Positions 10,778 through 17,932 of a DNA stretch of 64,000 bases are shown piece after piece. Both the position numbers and the translations under genes were made by a program. The notes under the pieces were generated by a model. That model was not told the origin of the DNA. It did no database searches and was given only the letters and a program-made list of their open reading frames with translations. This stretch comes from Thermostichus lividus PCC 6715. Its GTDB lineage: Bacteria; Cyanobacteriota; Cyanobacteriia; Thermosynechococcales; Thermosynechococcaceae. The stretch covers positions 372,001 to 436,000 of the forward strand of contig NZ_CP018092.1 in NCBI RefSeq assembly GCF_002754935.1, read 5' to 3'. How positions within the stretch are numbered: position 1 is the first letter of the stretch; every line of letters starts with the position of its first letter.

Positions 10778-11052
10778 CGCTTAAACATTTGCAACATCCG
10801 GTCGGTGACTAAAAAGCCGCCCACCACATTGACGGTGGCTAAGACCGTCGCAATAAAGCCAAGGACAACCGTCAGAGTAGTGTGACCGCTCCCCGCCATC
10901 AGCAGTGCACCAATGACGGCAATTCCAGAAATGGCGTTTGACCCGGACATCAAGGGGGTGTGGAGGGTAGGGGGCACCTTATTAATGACCTCAAAGCCAA
11001 CAAAACTGGCCAAGACAAAAATTATCAGACCGACAATAATTGGATCTGTCAT
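10774..11052 (-). CDS. pntA2: NAD(P) transhydrogenase subunit alpha part 2 (membrane domain)
   Basis: 92-residue membrane protein with three hydrophobic segments and the typical sequence IVGLIIFVLASFVGFEVI, then P.LHTPLMSG.NAISG. It corresponds to the C-terminal membrane part of the single alpha chain in Escherichia coli; in cyanobacteria the alpha chain is split into two genes. Sits between pntA1 (45 bp upstream) and pntB (4 bp overlap), forming the channel together with PntB. Confidence 0.94.
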   Translation of the reverse strand: MTDPIIVGLIIFVLASFVGFEVINKVPPTLHTPLMSGSNAISGIAVIGALLMAGSGHTTLTVVLGFIATVLATVNVVGGFLVTDRMLQMFKR

Positions 11053-11097
11053 AGAACAACACCTCTAAAGGGCAGCACGATTGTCTGTAAAACTTCC

Positions 11098-12258
11098 TTA
11101 AACACTGACTGCCAAAGTGTCCGCAGGGTGTAAAAGTTGCAGTACCCGTGGGTTGCGCACTTGACCTTCGTGGGTAATGCAGGCTGCATCAATAATGTCA
11201 TCGCCAAAATTCAACTGCAATTCTTGGTTCGGGCTGAGGTACTTCAGAAGGGTTGAAATATTTTTGGCGTACATTTGGCTGGCGTGAATGGCCATGGAGG
11301 ACGGCAGGTTAATAGCGCCAATGATCGTTACCCGCTGATGGCAGATAGAGCGCCCCGGCTCGGTGCACGCGCAGTTGCCCCCCTGCTCAGCCGCCAGATC
11401 CACAATGACTGAACCGGGTTTCATGCTAGCCACCATCCGCTCAGTCACCAAGAGGGGGGCTGGTTTACCCGGAACCTGAGCAGTGGTAATTACGACATCG
11501 GCACTGTGAACATGGGCAGCGATCGCCTCTTGAGTTTTGTGCTTGGCACTCTCCGAGACGTCCTTGGCATAGCCACCCGCGGCAACGGTGTCTTCGTCTA
11601 GGTTTACCTCCACAAATTTTGCCCCTAAGCTTTGCACCTCTTCCTTGACCGCAGGCCGAATATCAAAGGCTTCGACCACCGCCCCTAGGCGACGAGCGGT
11701 AGCGATCGCCTGCAAACCCGCCACTCCAGCCCCGATCACGAACACTTTGGCCGGGGCAATGGTGCCTGCGGCAGTGGTGAGCATAGGGAAAAACCGCGGC
11801 AGATTTGAGGCAGCCAATAGAACCGCAGCATAGCCCGCGACCGCTGCTTGGGACGAAAGGGCATCCATGCTCTGGGCACGGCTACTGCGGGGAATACATT
11901 CAAGGGCAAAGGCAGTAATATGGCGTTCTGCAAGGTGCTGCATCTGCCATGGGTTCCCCAAAGGGTTCAGAAAACTAATGAGGGTTGTGCCTGGGCGAAT
12001 CCACTCCACTTCCCGATCGCGTAGGGGAGAAACCTTCAGCAAAACATCAACCCCGCCCCACACGTCTTCGATTGAGGGATAGATGTCTGCACCCGCTGCC
12101 CGATAGTCATCATCGCTGAAGTGAGCCATATCGCCCGCTCCCGCTTCCACACAGATGTGATACCCCTGCTGTACCAGCTTGGCTACGACATCGGGAATGA
12201 GGGCGACCCGCTGCTCTCCCACTTCGCGTTCCTTAACGACCCCAACTTTCATAGGCAT
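11098..12258 (-). CDS. pntA1: NAD(P) transhydrogenase subunit alpha part 1 (NAD-binding)
   Basis: Soluble NAD(H)-binding domain I of the transhydrogenase, 386 residues. Shows the alanine dehydrogenase/PNT N-terminal domain (KVGVVKEREVGEQRVAL), the Rossmann loop VIGAGVAGLQAIATARRLGA and the mobile-loop region near KPGSVIVDLAAEQGGNC. The start at 12258 (MPMKVG) has a second ATG two codons later; either is possible. First gene of the pnt operon. The 280 bp upstream of it (12259-12538) has no gene and no feature I can name. Confidence 0.95.
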   Translation of the reverse strand: MPMKVGVVKEREVGEQRVALIPDVVAKLVQQGYHICVEAGAGDMAHFSDDDYRAAGADIYPSIEDVWGGVDVLLKVSPLRDREVEWIRPGTTLISFLNPLGNPWQMQHLAERHITAFALECIPRSSRAQSMDALSSQAAVAGYAAVLLAASNLPRFFPMLTTAAGTIAPAKVFVIGAGVAGLQAIATARRLGAVVEAFDIRPAVKEEVQSLGAKFVEVNLDEDTVAAGGYAKDVSESAKHKTQEAIAAHVHSADVVITTAQVPGKPAPLLVTERMVASMKPGSVIVDLAAEQGGNCACTEPGRSICHQRVTIIGAINLPSSMAIHASQMYAKNISTLLKYLSPNQELQLNFGDDIIDAACITHEGQVRNPRVLQLLHPADTLAVSV

Positions 12259-12538
12259 TCTTTAGGTAGATTTTGCGTCATCCACAGAGGCAATCTTCGG
12301 CGCCCTGCCATACTGTGATGGAAAAAGCAGTCTAGCCGGCACGCCTAGCATCTGACAAACACCATTGGCTCGTCATTTGCTGCCCTGTACTGATTCTCAA
12401 CCTACTGCGATCGCCCCTAAGGATGCTAGGAAATGTCAGCGGTTCGTAGGAGTTCTCCACAAGTCTTATGATCCCCGCCGCCTCTTGTAACAATTGTTGA
12501 CATCAATCATCAGTCGTCGTAAGTATTTTCACTTAGCT

Positions 12539-13228
12539 CTAGATTGCTTCCCAGTGGTAGCCAAACTGGGCGATCTCGTTGGCACAAACCGCTTCAATCC
12601 GCTGCCGCGCCGCCGCATTTAAGACCCGACTATAGTGATCGCGATTTTTACGATACCCAGCCTTAGCTCGCGGCAAGTTCAATGGCCGTGGCAAACCAAG
12701 TTTCTCTTGGATAATGGCCAAATCCTCATTTAGGCGTTCGTAGCGCCCCACAAAGTCCACCGCAATCTGATCCGCAATGGTGTAAATCCCCCAGTTAGAC
12801 AATAAGTCCGGTTGGACACTTTGCAGATACTCATCAATGGGAGGGCGCGGTTCGTTGGTGTTCCAGTAATAGCGACTGATGGCCTTATCAAAGGGGTTGC
12901 GCTCAAAACAAAACGTAAAGTACGTTTGCCAGATCTCTGAGCCAACCACCCGCTGAACGTGCTTTGCAGGGTCATGATTACTCAGGAGTCGCTTTGGACC
13001 ACGGTAAAACAAGGCCAGCCAATCTGAGGGAGTATAGTCTGACACGGGAGCGCGATAGTTACGAGGCCCCACGTAGCCTAATTGGCGACGAATCCGCTCA
13101 TCCTGCCAGCGAATGGGCGTGATGGTGTCCGTGGCCGTACAAAACTGCGAGAGGGCAATTTCTAGGCTCGTTCCCGCTGTTTTGCGAGTTTTTAGGAAGA
13201 TGAACTTGTAGGTGTGGTTAATAATCAA
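12539..13228 (-). CDS. Sulfotransferase-family protein
   Basis: 229 residues beginning with a strand and phosphosulfate-binding loop, FIFLKTRKTAGTSLE, the 5'-PSB motif of PAPS-dependent sulfotransferases (P-loop-like K.RK.AGTS). An Arg/Ser-rich stretch (FERNPFDKAISRYYWN) matches the second, 3'-phosphate-binding motif. No signal peptide. It lies 11 bp downstream of the NDP-sugar pyrophosphorylase gene and near the polysaccharide locus, so sulfation of a surface sugar is a reasonable inference, but the acceptor is unknown. Confidence 0.75.
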   Translation of the reverse strand: MIINHTYKFIFLKTRKTAGTSLEIALSQFCTATDTITPIRWQDERIRRQLGYVGPRNYRAPVSDYTPSDWLALFYRGPKRLLSNHDPAKHVQRVVGSEIWQTYFTFCFERNPFDKAISRYYWNTNEPRPPIDEYLQSVQPDLLSNWGIYTIADQIAVDFVGRYERLNEDLAIIQEKLGLPRPLNLPRAKAGYRKNRDHYSRVLNAAARQRIEAVCANEIAQFGYHWEAI

Positions 13229-13239
13229 TTCCCACCCCG

Positions 13240-14385
13240 CTAGGAGACAACTTCTTTGAGATTTAGGGGGCTAGGCAAAATCTCGGTTTGCCGAGAGTCC
13301 GTGATTAACCAATCGAGGGCGGCAGCTTTGAGGTCAATGGTGGTTCCCGTTTTATCCACACAGTAGCGACCAAAAACGAGCTTATCCACTAGGCGGACAT
13401 CCGAACCAAGGCGAGAGTACTCAAAGATGACACAGTTATCCACCACGGCACCACCACAAACGTGGCAATTCGGCCCAATCATCGTTGGCCCAATGATCGT
13501 CGCGCCATCCTCTATTTTCGTCATGCCGCCAATATAGACCGGTCCTTGAATCGTTACCCTATCCCAGTTAACCGCTACATTCAACCCCGTATAAATCCCA
13601 GGAAAGCGCTCATGCCCAGGAATAGACACATTGGTAATTGTACCGTTGAGCACACTGCGCACCGCTTGCCAATAGTCGGGAACCTTACCAATATCAATCC
13701 ACTCAAAGTCCATCGCCAAGCCATAGAAGGGTGCCCCCATGGCTACCAGTTTGGGAAATAGTTGACTGCCGATGTCAAACTCTTGATTCGAGGGCACGTA
13801 GTCTAGCACTTCAGGTTCAAAGATATAGATTCCTGTATTGATGGTGTTGCTCAGTGCCTCTTCAATACGGGGTTTTTCCTGAAAGGCCGTGATGCGATCG
13901 CTCTCGTCGGTTACAACAACACCATAGCTGGAGACATCATCCTGGGGAACTGTTTTCATAATGACGGTGGCGATCGCCCCTTTCTGGCGGTGCCACTGCA
14001 CGGCTGCCGTCAAATCTAGGTCAATGAGGGCATCACCGCACAACACAATAAACGTATCGTCAAAGAACGGGTTAAAATCCTGAATCCGTTTGATACCACC
14101 CGCCGAGCCAAGCGCCTTCCCCACTAGCTCACCATCTTGAATGTACCCCTCAAACGAGTAGGCAATATCAACACCAAAGCGCTGCCCATCCTGAAAGTAG
14201 TTTTCAATTTCGTGGGCCAGATGGCTGACGTTCACCATAATCTCGGTAAAACCGTGCTTGCGCAGCAGCTCCACCAAAAACTCCATCACGGGTTTCTGCA
14301 AAATTGGGATCATTGGCTTCGGAATCGTGTAGGTAATCGGGCGTACCCGGGTGCCTTTTCCGGCGGCCAAGATCATTGCTTTCAT
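13240..14385 (-). CDS. NDP-sugar pyrophosphorylase (mannose-1-phosphate guanylyltransferase-like)
   Basis: Nucleotidyltransferase of 381 residues that should activate a sugar-1-phosphate. The N-terminal domain has AMILAAGKGTRVRPIT and the KP signature IPKPMIPILQKPV, with LCGDALIDLDL as the metal-binding DxD-type site. After about residue 250 there is a left-handed beta-helix of hexapeptide repeats (ITNVSIPG, VTIQGPVYIGG, ATIIGPTMIGPNC). This short form lacks the C-terminal phosphomannomutase domain of the long cyanobacterial paralogues. The nucleotide and sugar are not fixed by sequence alone. Probably transcribed together with the sulfotransferase downstream. Confidence 0.82.
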   Translation of the reverse strand: MKAMILAAGKGTRVRPITYTIPKPMIPILQKPVMEFLVELLRKHGFTEIMVNVSHLAHEIENYFQDGQRFGVDIAYSFEGYIQDGELVGKALGSAGGIKRIQDFNPFFDDTFIVLCGDALIDLDLTAAVQWHRQKGAIATVIMKTVPQDDVSSYGVVVTDESDRITAFQEKPRIEEALSNTINTGIYIFEPEVLDYVPSNQEFDIGSQLFPKLVAMGAPFYGLAMDFEWIDIGKVPDYWQAVRSVLNGTITNVSIPGHERFPGIYTGLNVAVNWDRVTIQGPVYIGGMTKIEDGATIIGPTMIGPNCHVCGGAVVDNCVIFEYSRLGSDVRLVDKLVFGRYCVDKTGTTIDLKAAALDWLITDSRQTEILPSPLNLKEVVS

Positions 14386-14463
14386 ACTGTACTTACCCAG
14401 CTCCTAACTCCCACCAAGGAGACCTCCAAGGGGCATCCCTGACATCGCATACTTGCCCCTAGC

Positions 14464-15162
14464 TTATTCTAGATCCAGCGCATACACACGCCCATGATAT
14501 AACACGCGGGTAATTCCCTTTGCCTGGAGGTAGCCAGTAACCTTGCGCAGCATTTCGCCATCAGGCACTTTGACCACTGTTTTGCGCCATTGCACATCGC
14601 TAGCTTTGAAGAGTCGTTGGTTTTGCTGTGAGTAGCGCAGCGCCACCGGACGACTATCGAAAATCGGCAGGGTGCTTTGCTGAGCCTCTTCACTAGAGAG
14701 AGGGCCTAGGCCACGAAACGCCTCTAGGGGACGGGTCAGTAGTTCAGCCCGGCGATCCACTACCACATAGCACGGGCGCGGTAGGGTGGCAGCCGCTAAA
14801 GGCATGACCTCCAAGGACTCCACCGCCTCAATCTCTGGTACATCCGGCAGAACTGGTTCAATCCCTAGTTCGTCCTCATCCAGTTCGTCTTCGTCGCTAT
14901 CGTCGTAGTCATCTTCATCTAGGGCAAGGCTTTCCCCCTCAAGCTCTTCTTCGTCGGTGCTGTCTGCCTCGGGGGGCAAGGGAGCCGCTGCCAGACTCAG
15001 AAGCGGCAGAGCTGGCGACTCGGTTTCCATTTGCTTAACAATGCGACGAATGGTATTTTCGCTAACGCCAAATTCAGTCGCTAAGTCTTTGACCGTTAGC
15101 CCTTGGCTGTACTGCTGGAAAACACGCTGGCGTTCGGTTTCGCTGAGTCGCTTATAGGTCAT
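14464..15162 (-). CDS. HTH-domain protein with long acidic linker
   Basis: About 232 residues from the ATG at 15162; an in-frame ATG at 15195 would add 11 residues. The N-terminus is a homeodomain-like helix-turn-helix (SETERQRVFQQYSQGLTVKD, then LATEFGVSENTIRRIVKQ), similar to the resolvase/transposase HTH_23 type. It is followed by a linker very rich in Asp and Glu (about residues 65-105) and a C-terminal domain of about 110 residues with no motif I recognise. It looks like a DNA-binding protein of cyanobacteria, but its target is unknown. The acidic linker could be a charge mimic or a flexible spacer. Confidence 0.7.
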   Translation of the reverse strand: MTYKRLSETERQRVFQQYSQGLTVKDLATEFGVSENTIRRIVKQMETESPALPLLSLAAAPLPPEADSTDEEELEGESLALDEDDYDDSDEDELDEDELGIEPVLPDVPEIEAVESLEVMPLAAATLPRPCYVVVDRRAELLTRPLEAFRGLGPLSSEEAQQSTLPIFDSRPVALRYSQQNQRLFKASDVQWRKTVVKVPDGEMLRKVTGYLQAKGITRVLYHGRVYALDLE

Positions 15163-15235
15163 GAATGGCGGAGTGGGGATGAGAGGGTACTGCAATCAAG
15201 ATCTATTATGATCCTTGATTGGCCGAAAACAAGGG

Positions 15236-15386
15236 GCTTTACGGTGTTCTTCGGTAAAATGGCAATTCGTCACCGCCATAGCGCGCCACTAAATCTGCTG
15301 AACGTTTAATGGTTTTGGCGATCAGAACCAAGCAATCATCGCCGGCAAGATGCCCATAACAGTCATCAAGGTTTGGCAAATATCAG
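15236..15386 (-). pseudogene. Remnant of a GGDEF (diguanylate cyclase) domain
   Basis: Minus-strand translation of this stretch gives NLDDCYGHLAGDDCLVLIAK followed by SADLVARYGGDE, the heart of a GGDEF domain (substrate-binding N.D..GH and the signature GGDE). The frame is lost immediately after GGDE: continuing in the next frame gives F-AILPKNT, the expected sequence. Upstream sequence is also shifted. Only about 50 codons remain. The likely 5' part of the same gene, a PAS-like fragment, lies at 16544-16804 on the other side of the insertion element, so this was probably one PAS-GGDEF gene. Confidence 0.75.
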
Positions 15387-15509
15387 TGCTGAAGTGAAAC
15401 CGCTGGAGAAATTTATAGAAAATGGAGGGCACGGGAACCAGATAAACCCCCTTGCTTCAGGTCGGGGATACAGAATGGTTCCCGCGCCGCTGCAAAGCGG
15501 CAGAGTTGA

Positions 15510-15932
15510 TCAACCCTGGCACTCCTCGATATAGCGCTTAACGGTTTGAGCCGACACATTGCCACAGGTTCCCCAATAAAACGACCTGGCCCAAAGCGGA
15601 TCTTTTTGGTAGAGCTGCTTCAGCCAGGGAAACTCCATCCTAAGATGCCGTGAACTGTAGCCTTTCAGGATGTTCACGACTTGAGACGCTGACATTCTAG
15701 GCGGGAATGATGCAAAAACGTGAACGTGGTCTATCAGGGTGCGGTCAATCTCGATGGCCTCAATCTCAATGTCATTGTTCGCTGCCGCCTCTCGGATATA
15801 CCGCTTCGTGGCCTCAATGATAGCCTCATCCCGAAAGATTTTGCGCCGCTTAAAGGGTATCCAGACAAAGTGGTGCCCTGATTGATACTTGGCGTGGCGC
15901 GTTGACTTGACCTGTATACCATCTTGCCTCAT
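15510..15932 (-). CDS. tnpA: IS200/IS605 transposase TnpA (Y1 HUH)
   Basis: Single-strand transposase of the HUH type. The HUH motif is seen in IDHVHVFASF, and the catalytic tyrosine in AQTVKRYIEEC near the C-terminus. Length about 140 residues, full for the family, with no internal stop, so it may be active. The start MRQDGIQVKSTRHAKY at 15932 is preferred; an upstream frame start at 15956 adds eight residues. The divergent partner tnpB starts 80 bp away and is broken. Confidence 0.92.
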   Translation of the reverse strand: MRQDGIQVKSTRHAKYQSGHHFVWIPFKRRKIFRDEAIIEATKRYIREAAANNDIEIEAIEIDRTLIDHVHVFASFPPRMSASQVVNILKGYSSRHLRMEFPWLKQLYQKDPLWARSFYWGTCGNVSAQTVKRYIEECQG

Positions 15933-16011
15933 AGCGGTTAAACCGTTGCCCTGCATATTGCCGGTAACTGCACACCTATAGTATAGTTTTTAGGACGGAC
16001 GCACTACAGTC

Positions 16012-16504
16012 ATGCTGATTAACAAAGCCTACAAATTTCGCATCTACCCGAATCAGGAACAGGAGCAATGCTTTGCTCACCACTTTAGCTGTGTGCGGTT
16101 TGTCTACAACCGGATGTTGGCGCTGTTCAAGGAAACGCGCCAGTTCAATAAGAATCAGTACAAGGTGATGCTGCCCGACTTGAAGCGGCAATTTGCGTGG
16201 CTGAAATACCCCAATTCACAGTCACTCCAAAGCGCCGTAGATAATCTGTATCCGAGCGCTGCACGTTTACACCACCTATAAGGGCAAGTGGTACGGAGCT
16301 GCCGTTCAATTCATTGAGGGCTGGTTCCCGTCCACCAAGCTTTGCTGGGATTGCGGGTCACTGAACGACAATTTGACGCTCAGTGACCGAGAGTGGAGGT
16401 GCCCATCGTGCGGAAGGCAGCATGTTCGCGACGTGACCGCTGCATGGAATATCCTGCAAGAGGCGGTTCGTCTTTTACTGGGGAACACGGAATTAAGCCC
16501 CTAA
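16012..16504 (+). pseudogene. tnpB: tnpB with internal deletion (RNA-guided nuclease remnant)
   Basis: The 5' part (16012 to about 16255) encodes a normal TnpB start: INKAYKFRIYPNQEQE, then FNKNQYKVMLPDLKRQF, SLQSAV. The frame then breaks into unrelated sequence and stops at 16281. A second frame (about 16288-16504) gives the TnpB C-terminus: zinc ribbon CWDCG...CPSCG, then VRDVTAAWNIL with the last RuvC aspartate, and a stop at 16502-16504. Most of the RuvC core (about 200 residues) is missing, so the protein cannot cut DNA. The right end and any guide RNA region downstream remain. Confidence 0.88.
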
Positions 16505-16543
16505 CCGGGGTAGAAGCCTCGCCCTTCTAGGGCGGAGTTCAGT

Positions 16544-16804
16544 TCACGAAACCCCATGCGTCCCACTAAATTCATCGCGATCCCGACTGAGCATCTGGGC
16601 AATGACTGGGTTAACCACTAGGCAGCGGAAGTCTTCAGTGGTTCCTGTGGTCGGTTCCCATACTGCTTGAAGGGCAGCAATCCCATCTAAGGAGCAGTTC
16701 AAGACACTAATCAACGATGGAACGAGAGATATGATAAAAGAGTTTTTGAAGGGCGCGTTGTGCCAACGAAGGGCACTAATGAGGAGGAGACGTTGATGGG
16801 GCAC
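16544..16804 (-). pseudogene. PAS-domain fragment of a broken PAS-GGDEF gene
   Basis: Minus-strand frame giving ISVLNCSLDGIAALQAVWEP, then EDFRCLVVNPVIAQML and SRDRDEF. The pattern S.LDGI.A..AV......DF.CL.VNP....L.R is typical of PAS domains in cyanobacterial signalling proteins. It stops at the border of the insertion element. The GGDEF fragment at 15236-15386 lies on the same strand past the element. About 180 residues that should connect the two are missing, so a deletion accompanied or followed the insertion. The 5' end overlaps the start of the divergent Wza-like gene. Confidence 0.65.
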
Positions 16805-17923
16805 CTACGCTTCAATATGCTGCAGCAAGTAACAACACCGTTGGCGATCGCTGGCATACTCACCCTGACCCCGCTGATGGCTCGCCCCACAATGGCTCAA
16901 ATGGCTCCTATCACGCCAACGACCTACAACTTTGGCGTCAATCCCCTTGCTGACTATATCTTAGGTGCTGGCGATATTCTGTTTGTGGAAGTGGTCAACC
17001 TCCCCTCGAGTGTGACGAATCAAAAACAGTTTACAGTCAACCTTGATGGCTCTGTTGTGTTACCCCTAGCGGGGCGGTTGGTGGTGGAGGGACTCACGGT
17101 GCCACAAGCGGAGCAGGTGATCCTCAATGCGTATAGTAAAGTCATGCGTTTTCCAGCAGTAACCGTGTCTTTGCAAACGCCCCGACCCATGAAAATTCTT
17201 GTGGCGGGTGAGGTGAGCCGACCGGGCAGTTATATTGTGCCGTTTACTGGGGTATCCGTGTCTACTGGCGCGGGTCTAGGCGACACCATGAGTTTGTCTG
17301 GGGGGTTGACATGGCCACGCCTGAGCCGTGCTCTCACACAAGCAGGGGGAATTACCCAAGATGCGGATATTCGCAATATTGAGGTACGCCGCCAACTGGG
17401 AAACGGTCAAACAGCCGTCACCAAAATTAATCTTTGGGAATTAATCCAATCTGGCGATGCCACCCAAGATATTACGCTGCGCAGTGATGATGTGATTGTG
17501 ATTCCCAAGGCGACCACTGTGAATGCGGCTGAAGCGGTGCGAGTGGCCTCTGCCACCTTTTCCCCCCAAGTGATCAATGTCCAAGTGGTGGGAGAGGTGC
17601 TCAAGCCTGGGTTAGTGCAGGTACCTGCCAATGCTACCCTGACCCAAGGGATTGGTGCCGCTGGTGGGTTTAACGTTCAGCGAGCCAACACCTCCCGCAT
17701 CACCCTCGTGCGTCTGAATCGGGATGGAACAGTGAGCCGTCGTCGGATTCCCTTTAGTATGGCAGCGCAGCCTAGCGCGAATAGCAATCCGGTCTTGCAG
17801 CAGGGAGATGTGATTGTGGTGGAGCGGTCGGGCTTGACTCAGTTTGGGGATGCAGTGGGGAATGCTTTGCGGCCTCTAGGGGCGTTGGGAACGTTAGGTA
17901 TTATCATCAATCTATTGGATTAG
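16796..17923 (+). CDS. Wza-like polysaccharide export protein (SLBB domains)
   Basis: 375 residues. Start ATG at 16796, chosen for the strong ribosome-binding site GAGGAGGAG at 16781-16789 and because the signal peptide begins there; a frame start at 16760 is less likely. A hydrophobic leader (LAIAGILTLTPLMA) ends near residue 35. The Poly_export domain starts DYILGAGDILFVEV and is followed by soluble ligand-binding beta-grasp (SLBB) segments at about residues 150-250 (ILVAGEVSRPGSYIVP) and 265-340 (VQVVGEVLKPGLVQVP). Function in the family: periplasmic/outer membrane channel for capsule or exopolysaccharide. Ten bp before the Wzc-like gene. Confidence 0.9.
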   Translation: MGHLRFNMLQQVTTPLAIAGILTLTPLMARPTMAQMAPITPTTYNFGVNPLADYILGAGDILFVEVVNLPSSVTNQKQFTVNLDGSVVLPLAGRLVVEGLTVPQAEQVILNAYSKVMRFPAVTVSLQTPRPMKILVAGEVSRPGSYIVPFTGVSVSTGAGLGDTMSLSGGLTWPRLSRALTQAGGITQDADIRNIEVRRQLGNGQTAVTKINLWELIQSGDATQDITLRSDDVIVIPKATTVNAAEAVRVASATFSPQVINVQVVGEVLKPGLVQVPANATLTQGIGAAGGFNVQRANTSRITLVRLNRDGTVSRRRIPFSMAAQPSANSNPVLQQGDVIVVERSGLTQFGDAVGNALRPLGALGTLGIIINLLD

Positions 17924-17932
17924 TAGTGACTG

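Larger units (their letters stand above)
15417..16546 (+). mobile_element. IS200/IS605-type element with divergent tnpA and deleted tnpB
   Basis: About 1.13 kb. A single-tyrosine transposase gene (minus) and a tnpB remnant (plus) are divergent, the IS605 layout. The left end follows TTAT at 15413-15416. Next comes a subterminal hairpin, CCCC...GGGG followed by GATACAG (about 15449-15473), which is like the left ends at 20171, 29888 and 46249. The right end has the hairpin CGCCCTTCTAGGGCG near 16520-16535 and finishes around GTTCAC at 16546. Exact borders are inferred. There are no inverted repeats or target duplication, as usual for this family. It separates the PAS and GGDEF fragments. Confidence 0.75.
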
